NCBI RefSeq assembly: GCF_910577345.1
Contig: NZ_CAJTMT010000001.1
Span: forward strand, 28,920 to 92,919
Length of the DNA stretch: 64,000 nt
Source of the DNA: an uncultured Duncaniella sp.
GTDB taxonomy: Bacteria > Bacteroidota > Bacteroidia > Bacteroidales > Muribaculaceae
Direction: 5' to 3'
Part shown: piece after piece, positions 16,087-24,996 of the stretch
How the letters are laid out: each line of letters starts with the position of its first letter
Position numbering within the stretch: position 1 is the stretch's first letter
Translations under genes and position numbers: made by a program
The notes under the pieces: generated by a model
Database searches by the model: none
The model's input: the letters and a program-made list of their open reading frames with translations, nothing else
Told to the model about the DNA's origin: nothing

Positions 16087-19050
16087 TTAGTTGTTTTCAA
16101 GAATCCGTTCGAGGGTCAGTGAATCGACGAGCACCTGACGGGGTTTGCCACCCTGCGAAGGCCCTACAATGCCTGCAGCCTCCATCTGATCCATGATTTT
16201 TCCGGCGCGGTTGTAGCCAATGGAATAACGTCGCTGGAGCGAAGATGTTGATGCGGTGTCGGTGGTGACCACAAGTCGGGCACATTCGTCAAAGAGTGGA
16301 TCGCGGTCACCGACGGTTGCCAATTTGCCTCCGTCGCCACCTTCAGCAATGTATTCTGGCAGCTCGTAGGCCGACGGGAAACCGACCTGTTCGCTGATGC
16401 TGTCGCAGATAGCGCTGACCTCGGGAGTGTCGATGAACGCACACTGCACACGGTCAAGTTTGCCATTATTGCTGAAAAGCATATCGCCTCGGCCGATGAG
16501 CTGATTTGCTCCTGGACGGTCGATGATGGTGCGGGAGTCGACCATCTGGAAGACGCGGAAGGCGATTCGTCCCGGGAAGTTGGCTTTGATGACACCTGTG
16601 ATGACATTGGTCGACGGGCGCTGGGTAGCGAGAATCATGTGGATACCGACCGCACGGGCTTTCTGGGCGATACGGGCGATGGGTGTTTCCACTTCTTTGC
16701 CGGCTGTCATGATAAGGTCGGCAAACTCATCGACGATGACGACGATATAGGGAAGGAAGCGATGGCCTTTCTCCGGATTGAGGTGGCGGTGGATAAACTT
16801 GTCGTTATACTCCTTTATATTGCGCATCGAGGCGTCTTTGAGGAGCGCATAGCGGTTGTCCATCTCGACGCAGAGGGAGTTGAGCGTGGCCACAACCTTC
16901 AGCGGGTCTGTGATGATTGCATCCTCTTCCTCGGGAAGTTTAGCGAGGTAGTGGCGCTCGAGACGGGCATAAAGGCTGAATTCAACCATCTTCGGGTCGA
17001 TCAACACAAATTTCAGCTCTGACGGGTGCTTTTTGTAAAGCAGAGAGGCGATAATGGTGTTAAGGCCGACTGATTTACCCATACCTGTCGCACCGGCCAC
17101 AAGAAGGTGGGGCATTTTGCAGAGGTCAGCCATAAAGACATCGTTGCTGATAGTGCGCCCCATAGCCATCGGAAGTTCCATGTGGCTGTTGGTATAGGTG
17201 GGCGACTCGATGATTGAGCGCATTGACACCACCTGCGGGTCCTTGTTAGGCACCTCGATGCCGATTGTGCCCTTGCCGGGGATAGGAGCTATGATACGGA
17301 TGCCGAGGGCGGCGAGGCTAAGGGCGATGTCGTCCTCCAAGCGTTTGATTTTTGCAATTCTCACACCTTCTGCAGGTATGATTTCATAGAGGGTCACGGT
17401 CGGGCCTACAGTTGCCTCGATTTTGGAGATAGGAATTCCGTAGTGGTTGAGTGTGTCGGTGATACGCTGCTTGTTCTCCTCCATTTCCTGTGCGTCGACG
17501 CTGACACCGGAATTGCTTGAAGGGCGGAGAAATTCAACAGAGGGGAATTTGTAGTGTGAAAGTTCAGCCCGTGGGTCAAACGGAGCCATTTCCAGCACTT
17601 CTGAAGCGGATGAGGGACGGCTCCGCTGCATTTCGCGTGGAGTCTCTCCTGCAAAAAGCGGAGCCTCTTCAAAGGTGTCCTCCTCGTCTTCCAACTCGTC
17701 ATCGGCGAAAAGAGGGGCAATCTCACTCTCATTGGATTTGGTAGAGATGGTAGAATCCTTCTCCTCCTCACTCTCATTGATGTCCGATTCTTCATTGAAG
17801 TCAGAAGTGTCGGCCATTTCGCCCATTACCACTGTTTCTTCAAATTCGCCAACGACAGCGGGCGCTTCATAATCGGAAATATTGTCGTTTTGATTCGTGT
17901 CAGTAGACTCCGGATTGATGAAAAGGCTGTCGGTTGACGGTGCAGTTGCATTTAGCGGTGCAGTTGCATTTGCAGGATTCGGGACTGATGGCATTCGGTC
18001 CATCGCTGCTTGTGCGGGGGCAATAGGCTGCATTGCCATCTGTGCCAGACGGATTCTCTCGGCCTCGGCTTGCTGCTCGGCTGCTATACGCTGCTGTTCG
18101 GCCATGCGAGTGGCTTCCTCGGCAGCCCTGATGGCTTCTTCGCGAGCCTCGCGTTCGCGACGTTCGGCTTCCTCGGCCTCACGGATGCGTTCGCGTTCGG
18201 CGCGGCGCTCAGCCATGCGCGCACGATAGGCATTGATTCCCTCAGCCGCATATCCAATTACACGCTTCAATTCAGTGAGATAGAGGATTACGACGAGTCC
18301 GCCCATGATTACGCTGACTGCAAGCGCTCCCCAGAAGCCGGTGAATATCATAAGTTTCTCGTTCAGGAGATAACCGTGACGGCCACCCCAGTAGATTGGC
18401 GAGGCCATCTCGTAGGTGACAAATCCGCAGATTATTGACAGCGAGACGGCTGTCAGAAGGCAGCGTAGGGTCAATGACCAGAAATGCGGACGGTAGACTT
18501 TCAGCATACCTATACCGCAGACGGCTATGTAGTAGATTAGCACTAAAGAGCCAATTCCGAGCCAATTGTAGATTAATGTGTGGGCAAGCCATGCTCCGAA
18601 CGGCCCTCCTGCATTCTTTATCATCTCAGGGTCGAAGTCGTTGTTGAGGAGCGCGCTTTGGTCGTTGCCGATGTGAGCGAAATATGACATTGCCACTATC
18701 AGCGAATAGCCTGCGGCGATTACGAAGATAATGCCGATGAACATGACCGTGCGCGAATCGCCTATCAGACGCAATGCGCGGGCCAGAGCCGAAGGTGCTT
18801 TCCCTTGCTTCGTTGCTTTGGGCTGAGTGGCTGCAGTGGAGTTGCTTTGACGGGCAGTCTCGCCTCCGGAGTTTCGTCCGAAGAAGCCGTTGGTGCGGTC
18901 TGCCGCTCCGTCATTGACAGGCGAATTTGTTCCGGGCATGTTTGATGGCTCGGAGTTGCCATGGGTATCTGCTCCGTTGAGTATGGCTTCCGGATCGAAA
19001 GCCGTATCAGTGTATGATGGTTCGTCGATGGGGGAATAGGATGATGACAT
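16087..19050 (-). CDS. ftsK: DNA translocase FtsK
   Basis: FtsK pumps DNA at the division septum and helps resolve chromosome dimers. The 987-residue protein has four membrane spans (about 101-125, 152-182, 190-215, 233-258). A long Arg/Glu/Ala coiled coil follows (about 275-345), then an acidic linker. The motor domain has Walker A GATGMGKS from residue 653 and Walker B VVIVDE near 770. The DNA-binding gamma winged helix is at about 915-975 (YSIGYNRAGKIMDQME). It is followed by lolA. TAATTTTG on the minus strand at 19094-19101 is its likely -7 box. The coiled coil between membrane and motor parts is longer than in E. coli-type linkers I recall. Confidence 0.96.
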   Translation of the reverse strand: MSSSYSPIDEPSYTDTAFDPEAILNGADTHGNSEPSNMPGTNSPVNDGAADRTNGFFGRNSGGETARQSNSTAATQPKATKQGKAPSALARALRLIGDSRTVMFIGIIFVIAAGYSLIVAMSYFAHIGNDQSALLNNDFDPEMIKNAGGPFGAWLAHTLIYNWLGIGSLVLIYYIAVCGIGMLKVYRPHFWSLTLRCLLTAVSLSIICGFVTYEMASPIYWGGRHGYLLNEKLMIFTGFWGALAVSVIMGGLVVILYLTELKRVIGYAAEGINAYRARMAERRAERERIREAEEAERREREAREEAIRAAEEATRMAEQQRIAAEQQAEAERIRLAQMAMQPIAPAQAAMDRMPSVPNPANATAPLNATAPSTDSLFINPESTDTNQNDNISDYEAPAVVGEFEETVVMGEMADTSDFNEESDINESEEEKDSTISTKSNESEIAPLFADDELEDEEDTFEEAPLFAGETPREMQRSRPSSASEVLEMAPFDPRAELSHYKFPSVEFLRPSSNSGVSVDAQEMEENKQRITDTLNHYGIPISKIEATVGPTVTLYEIIPAEGVRIAKIKRLEDDIALSLAALGIRIIAPIPGKGTIGIEVPNKDPQVVSMRSIIESPTYTNSHMELPMAMGRTISNDVFMADLCKMPHLLVAGATGMGKSVGLNTIIASLLYKKHPSELKFVLIDPKMVEFSLYARLERHYLAKLPEEEDAIITDPLKVVATLNSLCVEMDNRYALLKDASMRNIKEYNDKFIHRHLNPEKGHRFLPYIVVIVDEFADLIMTAGKEVETPIARIAQKARAVGIHMILATQRPSTNVITGVIKANFPGRIAFRVFQMVDSRTIIDRPGANQLIGRGDMLFSNNGKLDRVQCAFIDTPEVSAICDSISEQVGFPSAYELPEYIAEGGDGGKLATVGDRDPLFDECARLVVTTDTASTSSLQRRYSIGYNRAGKIMDQMEAAGIVGPSQGGKPRQVLVDSLTLERILENN

Positions 19051-19093
19051 AGCTAATCAGAGTGTGCTTTCTCAAAATTGAGTTTATGAGAAA

Positions 19094-19101
19094 CAAAATT
19101 A
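19094..19101 (-). promoter_or_regulatory. -7 box of ftsK
   Basis: Reads TAATTTTG on the minus strand, about 44 nt before the ftsK start. TTG at 19122-19124 (minus strand) lies 20 nt upstream and may serve as -33. Confidence 0.5.
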
Positions 19102-19135
19102 CAATTTTTATTTCACAAATTCAACCTCAGATTGA

Positions 19136-19184
19136 TAAAAAAGCAAAAACCGGCCGCAATCCGAAATTTATGGATTGCGGCCGG
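19136..19184 (-). terminator. Terminator of the PL11 lyase gene
   Basis: A perfect 13-nt stem: CCGGCCGCAATCC (19150-19162) with GGATTGCGGCCGG (19172-19184). On the minus strand it is followed by TTTTTGCTTTTTT. It separates the lyase gene from ftsK. Confidence 0.9.
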
Positions 19185-19233
19185 TGGAAGGGTTGATGGA
19201 TTACCGGACGTTTGAAGCGTCGACAATCAGTCT

Positions 19234-22200
19234 TTAATTCTTGATGAACTTGTAGTTCTCGACACCGTTGCTGTTTTCAACCACGAGGATGTAGACACCC
19301 TGCTGGAGATTGTCGATGATGTCAGTGCGGTCAGCACCTACGGCAGTGCGGATGATGCGTCCGCTGAATGCGTCGACAACTGTGTAACGGGCGTTGGCTG
19401 AAGAAGCGATGATGTCCTTGATTTCCGAAAGACGGAGGAGATTGTAGTGCTCTTCCACTTCGTCGGCAGAAAGTGCTTTCGGGAGGATGGTGAATTCGTC
19501 GATAGCACCTGCAAATGTGCGGTTGCCGCTTTCGTCGTCACCGCCGATGAAGAAGAGTTCGGTGGCTGAGAAGTTGAGTGCACCTGTTGCCACACCGTTT
19601 ACGCTTGCAGTTTCCTTGCCGTCGATATAGAGCGTCATGGTCTTGTCGGCATAGTTGCGCACACATGCAATGTGGTGCCACTCTCCGTCAAACACGCTGT
19701 TGGCATCTTCCATCTTGCAATCCGTCTTCTTGACATCGTCGTCAATCGAGAAGCTGAGGTAGCCGTTCTTGCGTTCGAGGCCGATCCAGTTGCCTGTTCC
19801 ACCCTCGACATTGGTCTTGTTGTGGGTACCGATGCAGAGGAGATAACCGTCTTCGTCGGTGGAACGTGCCCACATTTCGATGGTGAAGTCCTTATCGCCC
19901 ATGTTGATTGCATCGTAGATTGGCTGGGTGAGATAGTAGGAATCGTCAAATTGGATAGCTCCACCCTTCAGGCCATCAACCGATACGGCCATGCCGTTCT
20001 GTGCGGTGGCTTCTCCGAAGACAATGTTGGGAGTTGTTTCGCCCATATCATCCATCGGGAAGTAGGCAATGTATTCCGAGCCTTGCGATTCGAAATGTTC
20101 CTTGACCTTGCTTGCGCTCATCACACCGCGGTAGATGGAGAATTCGTCAAGCTTTCCGGTGTAGAAGTTGTCGTAGCCCCAACCGTCGCCGCCGTTAACG
20201 TTGCCGATCACGAGCGGTTCGTCAGAAAGAATCTCGATAGTGCCGTCTTCTGCAGTGTTCATGAGTTCGCCGTCGACATAAAGTCTCAGTTGTTTCTCGA
20301 CCGCGTCGCGGACTGCCACAATCTGATGCCATGCACCGTCGAAATATTTGTCGGCACCGGTCACCACTACCTGATTTTTGGTCACATTGTCATCGACAGC
20401 AAAGCGGAGCTCTTTTGTTCCCTTGTTGTCCTTGTACTCTATGCCATACCAGTTTCCTGAGCCGTTGGCAGGAGCGATGACACCTTTGTTGAAGATATAG
20501 CAGTTCTTATCGGCGGCTGTTGAGTTCATCCAAAGTTCAACGGTGAATGACTGATCGCCGAAATCGATAAGGTCATAGCCTTCCTGGATGTAGCAGTTGG
20601 TTCCGTCAAGAGCAAGTGAGTTGCCTTGCTTGCCTTCTGCGACAGCGCCGGGAATATCCTTGTAGGCTACGGCTTCGCCGCCTGTAAGGTTCGGTGTGGT
20701 TGCGCCGATCTTTTCAAACGGGAAGTAGGCCACGAGCTGGATTGAAGTATTCCTGCGTACCTTGATGGTACCGCTGATAGCGGCGTTTGCATCATCGGCA
20801 GCTCCGGTGGTTGTCACGGTGAATGAGTATTCGCCTTCAGTCGCCGGTGTGCCGGAGATTGTGCCTTTGAGAGTGGCGGGATCGAAGTTGAAGCTCATGC
20901 CGGAAGGAAGACCTTCGCAGACCGCTCCGGTGGCGCGTTGCACTGTGAATGTGATAGGCTGAACTTCATCGCCAAGGTAGATTACCTGATTGAGCGCTCC
21001 GCTGTTGATGGTGATTGCACCCTGAGTGTTGAAGAGCTCCTCAAGGTTGTAGCTGAGGTGGGGAGGCTGGTTGTAGCCTACGTTCTGCCATGCGATAGCC
21101 ACACGATACTGACGGTCCTGCATGAGAGTGGGGACCTTATAGTCAGAAGGAGTGGTCGTTGTGAATATTAGGAGGTCGGACTGTGTGTTGCCGTCATGAA
21201 GTATCACTTCCTCACGCCAGTCACCAAAGAGGTCGGCCTGGAGGTTGGGAGTTGCTTTTGTCGTGTTGCACGAGGCGGCATTGGAGTGCTTGGAGAAATT
21301 GACCAGAGTGCTGATTGATGTCATGCCGCTGTTCGGCTTGGTGATTGATGTCCCGTCAAGGAGCTCATCAAGCAAATCACCATCCCAGTAGACGCGGAAG
21401 TTTACTGACGGGCGCTTTGCGCTTGTCAGATGTTCTCCGTTGTTGAATACCTTTCCAGTTGATGACCAGTATTCATAGCCGGGATACATTGATGTGACGT
21501 TTGCTGCAAGTCCACGGCCGATGTCTTTTGCGGATTGCGGTTCGAAGAAGAGAATCTCGCCGGTCTTCGCATCGCGCAGTTCGGTGTCATATTTGTAGGA
21601 AGACGAAGTCTCTTCATGAGGCATGAACACCTGAAGACCCTCACGGTCGGGAAGCATGGCTGCAAGGTGGAGAGCGTCGCCGTGGCCTGCACCGGTGCGG
21701 TAAAGGACTGTTTTGCCATCCTGGTCAAGACAGGCCGCACCATAGACGATTTCGTCGCAGCCGTCGCCGTCAACGTCGCCGATAGTCAGTGAGTGGGCTC
21801 CTTCGCCCCAAAGTCCCTGCATCTTTTTGTCGGATGCGTGGAACCATTTTTCTTTCAGTTCCTTGCCGTCGAAGTCCACAGCCCAAAGGTAGGCCTGATG
21901 ATACATGCCACGGCAGAAGATTGCAGAGGGGTGCTGTCCGTCGAGATAGGCCACGCCTGCGAGATAGCGCTCCATTCGGTTGCCGTTTCCGTCACCCCAG
22001 TTGCCTTCGGTGTTTTTGCTGCCGCCATCCTTGAGGATGCTGCGGGGAGGATTATAGGCGATGGTGTGGATTTCAGCACCGGTCTCGCCATTGAAAACGG
22101 TCAGGTATTCAGGTCCGCTCTTGATGATGCCTGCAAGGGATCCGGAAGTTATGCGATAGTCGTCGGTGACCTTGTCGTCGCCCATAAGGACGGCGTTGCC

Positions 22201-22905
22201 TTTGCCGTCGATTGTGCCGGGAGCTGTCTTGCAGATGAGTTCGGCTTTACCGTCGCCGTCAAAGTCATAGACCATGAACTGGGTGTAGTGGTTGCCGGAA
22301 CGGATATTCTGTCCGAGGTCGATGCGCCAGAGCTGAGTGCCGTCGAGCTTGTAGCAATCGATGATGGTATGTCCGGTGTAGCGGAATTGAGAACCATTGT
22401 CGGCCTGGTTGGTGGGGAACCATTTCACGATGAGTTCCCATTGACCGTCGCCGTCAACATCGGCGGCGGAAATGTCATCGGGGGTGTAGGTGTAGTCCCG
22501 TTGTTCCTCGGCTCCTCCGGCAGGACAGGTGCCCCCTTCCGGACGGTTCAGATGGATTTTGAGATAGGGCGTTTCCCAGACGGATGTCTCAGCCGAAGTC
22601 TCGGTGACCTGATCGTTGAGAATTGCTTTGACTGTGTACTTTGAAGCGGCTGTGCCTGCAGCGTCAGTGAAGTTGGTCTTTGTCTTGAGCGGAGTTTCAT
22701 TGACCTTGACACCGTCGCGGTAGAGGTCAAAGGTCAAACCTTTGTCATCGCTGACAAGTGAACGCCATGAAACAAAAACTCCACTGTTGGTCTTCACTGC
22801 CACTACTCCACGGTCAAGCTTCTCGGCCTGAATCGTGTGGGAGTACTGGGCCGACAATGTCAGCGAAGCCAGTAAAGCCATGCAGGAAATGAAAGTTTTT
22901 TTCAT
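19234..22905 (-). CDS. Secreted PL11-type rhamnogalacturonan lyase with two LamG domains and T9SS signal
   Basis: This 1223-residue protein begins with a signal peptide. The N-terminal ~620 residues match family 11 rhamnogalacturonan lyases (YesW/YesX type), which cleave the pectin backbone. They hold repeated calcium-binding loops (DVDGDGQWE, DFDGDGKAE, DVDGDGCDE) and WREEVILHDG. An Ig-like module follows (about 650-720, LPSGMSF, GTISGTPATEGEYSFTV). Two concanavalin-like LamG modules come next, each with a SFTVELWM/DFTIEMWA strand and a WHQIVAVRD/WHHIACVRN strand. The last ~60 residues are a T9SS sorting domain ending GVYILVVENSNGVENYKFIKN-like beta strands. It should therefore be secreted by the machine containing SprA (45.7 kb). 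It is a single gene with its own promoter and terminator. Assignment to PL11 is by recalled family sequence. Confidence 0.87.
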   Translation of the reverse strand: MKKTFISCMALLASLTLSAQYSHTIQAEKLDRGVVAVKTNSGVFVSWRSLVSDDKGLTFDLYRDGVKVNETPLKTKTNFTDAAGTAASKYTVKAILNDQVTETSAETSVWETPYLKIHLNRPEGGTCPAGGAEEQRDYTYTPDDISAADVDGDGQWELIVKWFPTNQADNGSQFRYTGHTIIDCYKLDGTQLWRIDLGQNIRSGNHYTQFMVYDFDGDGKAELICKTAPGTIDGKGNAVLMGDDKVTDDYRITSGSLAGIIKSGPEYLTVFNGETGAEIHTIAYNPPRSILKDGGSKNTEGNWGDGNGNRMERYLAGVAYLDGQHPSAIFCRGMYHQAYLWAVDFDGKELKEKWFHASDKKMQGLWGEGAHSLTIGDVDGDGCDEIVYGAACLDQDGKTVLYRTGAGHGDALHLAAMLPDREGLQVFMPHEETSSSYKYDTELRDAKTGEILFFEPQSAKDIGRGLAANVTSMYPGYEYWSSTGKVFNNGEHLTSAKRPSVNFRVYWDGDLLDELLDGTSITKPNSGMTSISTLVNFSKHSNAASCNTTKATPNLQADLFGDWREEVILHDGNTQSDLLIFTTTTPSDYKVPTLMQDRQYRVAIAWQNVGYNQPPHLSYNLEELFNTQGAITINSGALNQVIYLGDEVQPITFTVQRATGAVCEGLPSGMSFNFDPATLKGTISGTPATEGEYSFTVTTTGAADDANAAISGTIKVRRNTSIQLVAYFPFEKIGATTPNLTGGEAVAYKDIPGAVAEGKQGNSLALDGTNCYIQEGYDLIDFGDQSFTVELWMNSTAADKNCYIFNKGVIAPANGSGNWYGIEYKDNKGTKELRFAVDDNVTKNQVVVTGADKYFDGAWHQIVAVRDAVEKQLRLYVDGELMNTAEDGTIEILSDEPLVIGNVNGGDGWGYDNFYTGKLDEFSIYRGVMSASKVKEHFESQGSEYIAYFPMDDMGETTPNIVFGEATAQNGMAVSVDGLKGGAIQFDDSYYLTQPIYDAINMGDKDFTIEMWARSTDEDGYLLCIGTHNKTNVEGGTGNWIGLERKNGYLSFSIDDDVKKTDCKMEDANSVFDGEWHHIACVRNYADKTMTLYIDGKETASVNGVATGALNFSATELFFIGGDDESGNRTFAGAIDEFTILPKALSADEVEEHYNLLRLSEIKDIIASSANARYTVVDAFSGRIIRTAVGADRTDIIDNLQQGVYILVVENSNGVENYKFIKN

Positions 22906-23010
22906 GTTGAATTTAAAGTAAATATTATAAATAGTAGATATGACGATTTAATCGCTATTTCGTATTGTGCGTGAGTTGATTCCCTTGCAAAAAATGTGAA
23001 ATTCCGTATG

Positions 23011-23042
23011 CAAAAGTAATTATTTTTAATTAAAGCCACAAA
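23011..23042 (-). promoter_or_regulatory. Promoter of the PL11 lyase gene
   Basis: On the minus strand, TTTG (23039-23042) and TACTTTTG (23011-23018) are separated by exactly 20 nt. Transcription from about 23003 gives a leader near 98 nt, long for this genome, so leader control is possible. Confidence 0.75.
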
Positions 23043-23173
23043 TCGCGCGGTGGAAACGAACCTAATTTCCCGACGAATGTTAACATTATAAAAACATAAT
23101 CATAGACAATCCGTCAAAATCAAACACACAGATTCAATCACAAAAAAAGACTAAACATATATTAACAGATACA

Positions 23174-23677
23174 ATGAAAAAAATAGGTATATTCTACGGT
23201 TCCACCACCGGCACTACGCTTGAAGTGGCTCAGGAAATAGCCCGTCAGCTTGATGTAAAAGCTGAGGATGTCCATGATGTGGCTTTGGCTGCTCCGTCGG
23301 CAGTAGCCGATTACGATGTGCTTGTAATCGGAGCAAGCACATGGGGTGCAGGAGATCTGCAGGACGATATGGCGACATTCCTCGACGGTCTCCAGTCACT
23401 CGACCTCGAAGGCAAGGAGGTCGCTATCTTCGGTTGTGGCGACGATTCGATGTCGGACACCTTCTGCAACTCGGTAGGGGAGATCTATCATCGTCTCCAT
23501 GACACCAAGGCCATGTTTATCGCGCCTTTCAATAATGATGGCTACAATTATCAACATTCCGACAGTGATGTCCACGGCATGATTGTCGGGCTCTGTATCG
23601 ACAATGTTAACCATGCCGACGAGACTGAAGCGCGCGTAAAAGCATGGTGTGATGCCATAAAAGAGGAAATTGTTTAA
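23174..23677 (+). CDS. fldA: Flavodoxin
   Basis: A 167-residue long-chain flavodoxin, an FMN electron carrier that can replace ferredoxin, often under low iron. The FMN phosphate loop is SxTGTT at residues 10-15 (YGSTTGTTLEVA). The flavin-stacking region follows in GASTWGAGDLQDD and FGCGDDSMSDTFCN. The C-terminal part reads GLCIDNVNHADETEARVKAW. It is a single gene; no Fur box was identified. Confidence 0.95.
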   Translation: MKKIGIFYGSTTGTTLEVAQEIARQLDVKAEDVHDVALAAPSAVADYDVLVIGASTWGAGDLQDDMATFLDGLQSLDLEGKEVAIFGCGDDSMSDTFCNSVGEIYHRLHDTKAMFIAPFNNDGYNYQHSDSDVHGMIVGLCIDNVNHADETEARVKAWCDAIKEEIV

Positions 23678-23705
23678 GATTTTATGTTATAAAATGTGAA
23701 AAATA

Positions 23706-23737
23706 TTTGTCCGTATGAGTTTTTATTCATAAATTTG
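23706..23737 (+). promoter_or_regulatory. rpmH promoter
   Basis: TTTG (23706-23709) and TAAATTTG (23730-23737) are separated by exactly 20 nt. The leader is about 36 nt. Confidence 0.8.
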
Positions 23738-23779
23738 CACCTCGAAATATAGAATAACAGAAAATAAACATATACGGCA

Positions 23780-23935
23780 ATGAAAAGAACATTTCAACCT
23801 TCTAACAGAAAGAGAGTTAACAAGCACGGCTTCCGTGCCCGCATGTCTACACCCGATGGTCGTAAGGTCCTCGCTCGTCGTCGCGCTAAAGGCCGCGCAC
23901 GTCTGACCGTTTCCGATTCTATCGCCGGTAAGTAA
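23780..23935 (+). CDS. rpmH: 50S ribosomal protein L34
   Basis: A 51-residue, very basic protein starting MKRTFQPSNRKRVNKHGF, the hallmark of L34. It continues RARMSTPDGRKVLARRRAKGR and ends with a short Bacteroidota-type tail, TVSDSIAGK. L34 binds 23S rRNA in the large subunit. In many bacteria rpmH sits next to rnpA and dnaA. Here it stands alone between a clear promoter and a clear terminator, so it does not mark the origin. Confidence 0.97.
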   Translation: MKRTFQPSNRKRVNKHGFRARMSTPDGRKVLARRRAKGRARLTVSDSIAGK

Positions 23936-23962
23936 GAATCTCTCTTACAGACAAAGATAATC

Positions 23963-24000
23963 AGCCCGATGGGAGAAATCCCGTCGGGCTTGGTTGTTTA
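23963..24000 (+). terminator. rpmH terminator
   Basis: AGCCCGATGGGA (23963-23974) pairs with TCCCGTCGGGCT (23979-23990) with one G-T wobble around a GAAA loop. TTGGTTGTTTA follows. Confidence 0.8.
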
Positions 24001-24083
24001 TAGCTGTTGCTATAGTGGACTTCGTTCCTGTATAGCAGTTAATGAGCTGCGGAGCAGCGATGTGGTGGTAGCATATCATCCAC
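24001..24083. other. Spacer with short palindromes
   Basis: No gene seen. Short inverted repeats occur in series: TATAGC-TGTT-GCTATA near the start, then GCTGC-GGA-GCAGC at about 24043-24055. GTGG and CCAC flank about 14 nt near 24061-24084. It resembles the hairpin-rich spacer at 5.95-6.13 kb. Confidence 0.35.
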
Positions 24084-24179
24084 TAAGCCATAAATCAGAC
24101 AATCCCTTCGAAGTTTAATAAAACTCAGCGAAGTGCTGAAACTATTAAACTTCGAAGGGATTGTCCGGCTTATGACTAA
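24084..24179. repeat. Long inverted repeat with 37-nt arms
   Basis: Left arm 24084-24120 and right arm 24143-24179. The inner 23 nt of each arm (24098-24120 and 24143-24165, core CCCTTCGAAGTTTAATA) are perfectly complementary. The outer 14 pair with four mismatches and one wobble. The 22-nt centre holds TCAGC-GAAGT-GCTGA, so nearly the whole 96 nt can fold into one hairpin. It lies between the rpmH and beta-barrel gene terminators, belongs to neither, and may be a MITE-like element or a small RNA. Confidence 0.7.
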
Positions 24180-24184
24180 TTGTC

Positions 24185-24212
24185 AAAACGGGCTCAATGG
24201 CCCGCTTTTGTT
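24185..24212 (-). terminator. Terminator of the beta-barrel protein gene
   Basis: CGGGC (24189-24193) pairs with GCCCG (24200-24204). On the minus strand it is followed by TTTTGAC, just after the stop at 24219. Confidence 0.6.
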
Positions 24213-24218
24213 CGTTCT

Positions 24219-24824
24219 TTAGAAAAGATATGCGAGAGAAATTGTCCAATAACGGTTCTTACCCTCAATTCCGGCATTGTCTGCACCCGAAACGGCGGTG
24301 ACAGCTTTAGTAAGGCCGAGGCCATAGCGGGCATTGAGGTCGATATGGCTGAGAAGCTGAACGCCGAAGCCGAAGTTGAGCGCCCAGTCGACAGATTTGT
24401 TCTTGTATGCGTCGGAGATGTGACGACGGCTTGTGAGGAACGACACGCTCGGACCTACACCAACGTAGGGGACGAGGAACTTGCTCACAACGGGCAGACC
24501 GAATTTGTATTTGATGTTGAGAGGAATCTCAATGTAGTCGCGGTTGTCTTTCGACATTTCGTTTTCTTCAAGGAACTTGGTGTTACGGCGAACATACATT
24601 GCGGAAAGGTCTGCGGAGATACCGATGACCGGAACGGTGAATTCAGCCATCAGACCTGCTGTCCAGCCAGTCTGGTTTTCTGCATCGACAACGCTCTTGT
24701 TGAAATGGAAGTCATTTACTGTTAGACCGACTTTCGGACCGAATTTGAACTGTGCTTGCGCGGGAATGGCAGATGCTCCGATTACCATAACGAACAGGAG
24801 CAGGAGTGCTTTGATTGATTTCAT
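24219..24824 (-). CDS. Outer membrane beta-barrel protein (porin family)
   Basis: A 201-residue protein with a signal peptide (MKSIKALLLLFVMVIGASA, cut near PAQAQF). A small barrel follows, of the OmpA-like/outer-membrane-protein-beta-barrel type common in Bacteroidota. Alternating amphipathic strands are visible (FKFGPKVGLTVNDFHF, TAGLMAEFTVPVIGISADLSAMYV, YIEIPLNIKYKFGL, LVPYVGVGPSVSFL, ALNFGFGVQLLSHIDLNARYGLGL). It ends with the aromatic SLAYLF recognised by BAM. Function is unknown. It is a single gene, flanked by hairpins. Confidence 0.85.
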   Translation of the reverse strand: MKSIKALLLLFVMVIGASAIPAQAQFKFGPKVGLTVNDFHFNKSVVDAENQTGWTAGLMAEFTVPVIGISADLSAMYVRRNTKFLEENEMSKDNRDYIEIPLNIKYKFGLPVVSKFLVPYVGVGPSVSFLTSRRHISDAYKNKSVDWALNFGFGVQLLSHIDLNARYGLGLTKAVTAVSGADNAGIEGKNRYWTISLAYLF

Positions 24825-24873
24825 AAAAATAAAATGAATAGGTTAAAGTTATAAATGTGACATTTGCTATTTT

Positions 24874-24909
24874 ACCCGGTACTGTGTCAAAACTGACACA
24901 GTACCGGGT
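24874..24909. terminator. 16-bp perfect hairpin, probable terminator
   Basis: ACCCGGTACTGTGTCA (24874-24889) and its exact complement (24894-24909) surround an AAAC loop. It lies between the oadA-type gene and the beta-barrel gene on the minus strand. The T-run after it is poor on both strands, so termination is likely but not certain. Confidence 0.55.
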
Positions 24910-24918
24910 GAATTTGCT

Positions 24919-24996
24919 TTATTCTTTAATCTGAAGAAGATTGTAGAAGCGTTTTTTCAGATTGCCATCTTCATTCGAATTCGATGAGGGGAGCAT
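24919..24996 (-). CDS. Candidate 25-residue ORF overlapping the 3' end of the carboxyltransferase gene
   Basis: An ATG at 24996, inside the last codons of the upstream gene in another frame, opens 25 codons ending at 24919. The second half (DGNLKKRFYNLLQIKE) looks protein-like and lies outside the upstream gene, before the hairpin. Translational coupling is possible. There is no known family, and chance is a strong alternative. Confidence 0.2.
   Translation of the reverse strand: MLPSSNSNEDGNLKKRFYNLLQIKE

Noticed and set aside
23706..24180. rpmH as a marker for the replication origin
   Set aside because: No dnaA, rnpA or DnaA-box cluster is next to it; it stands alone in this lineage.
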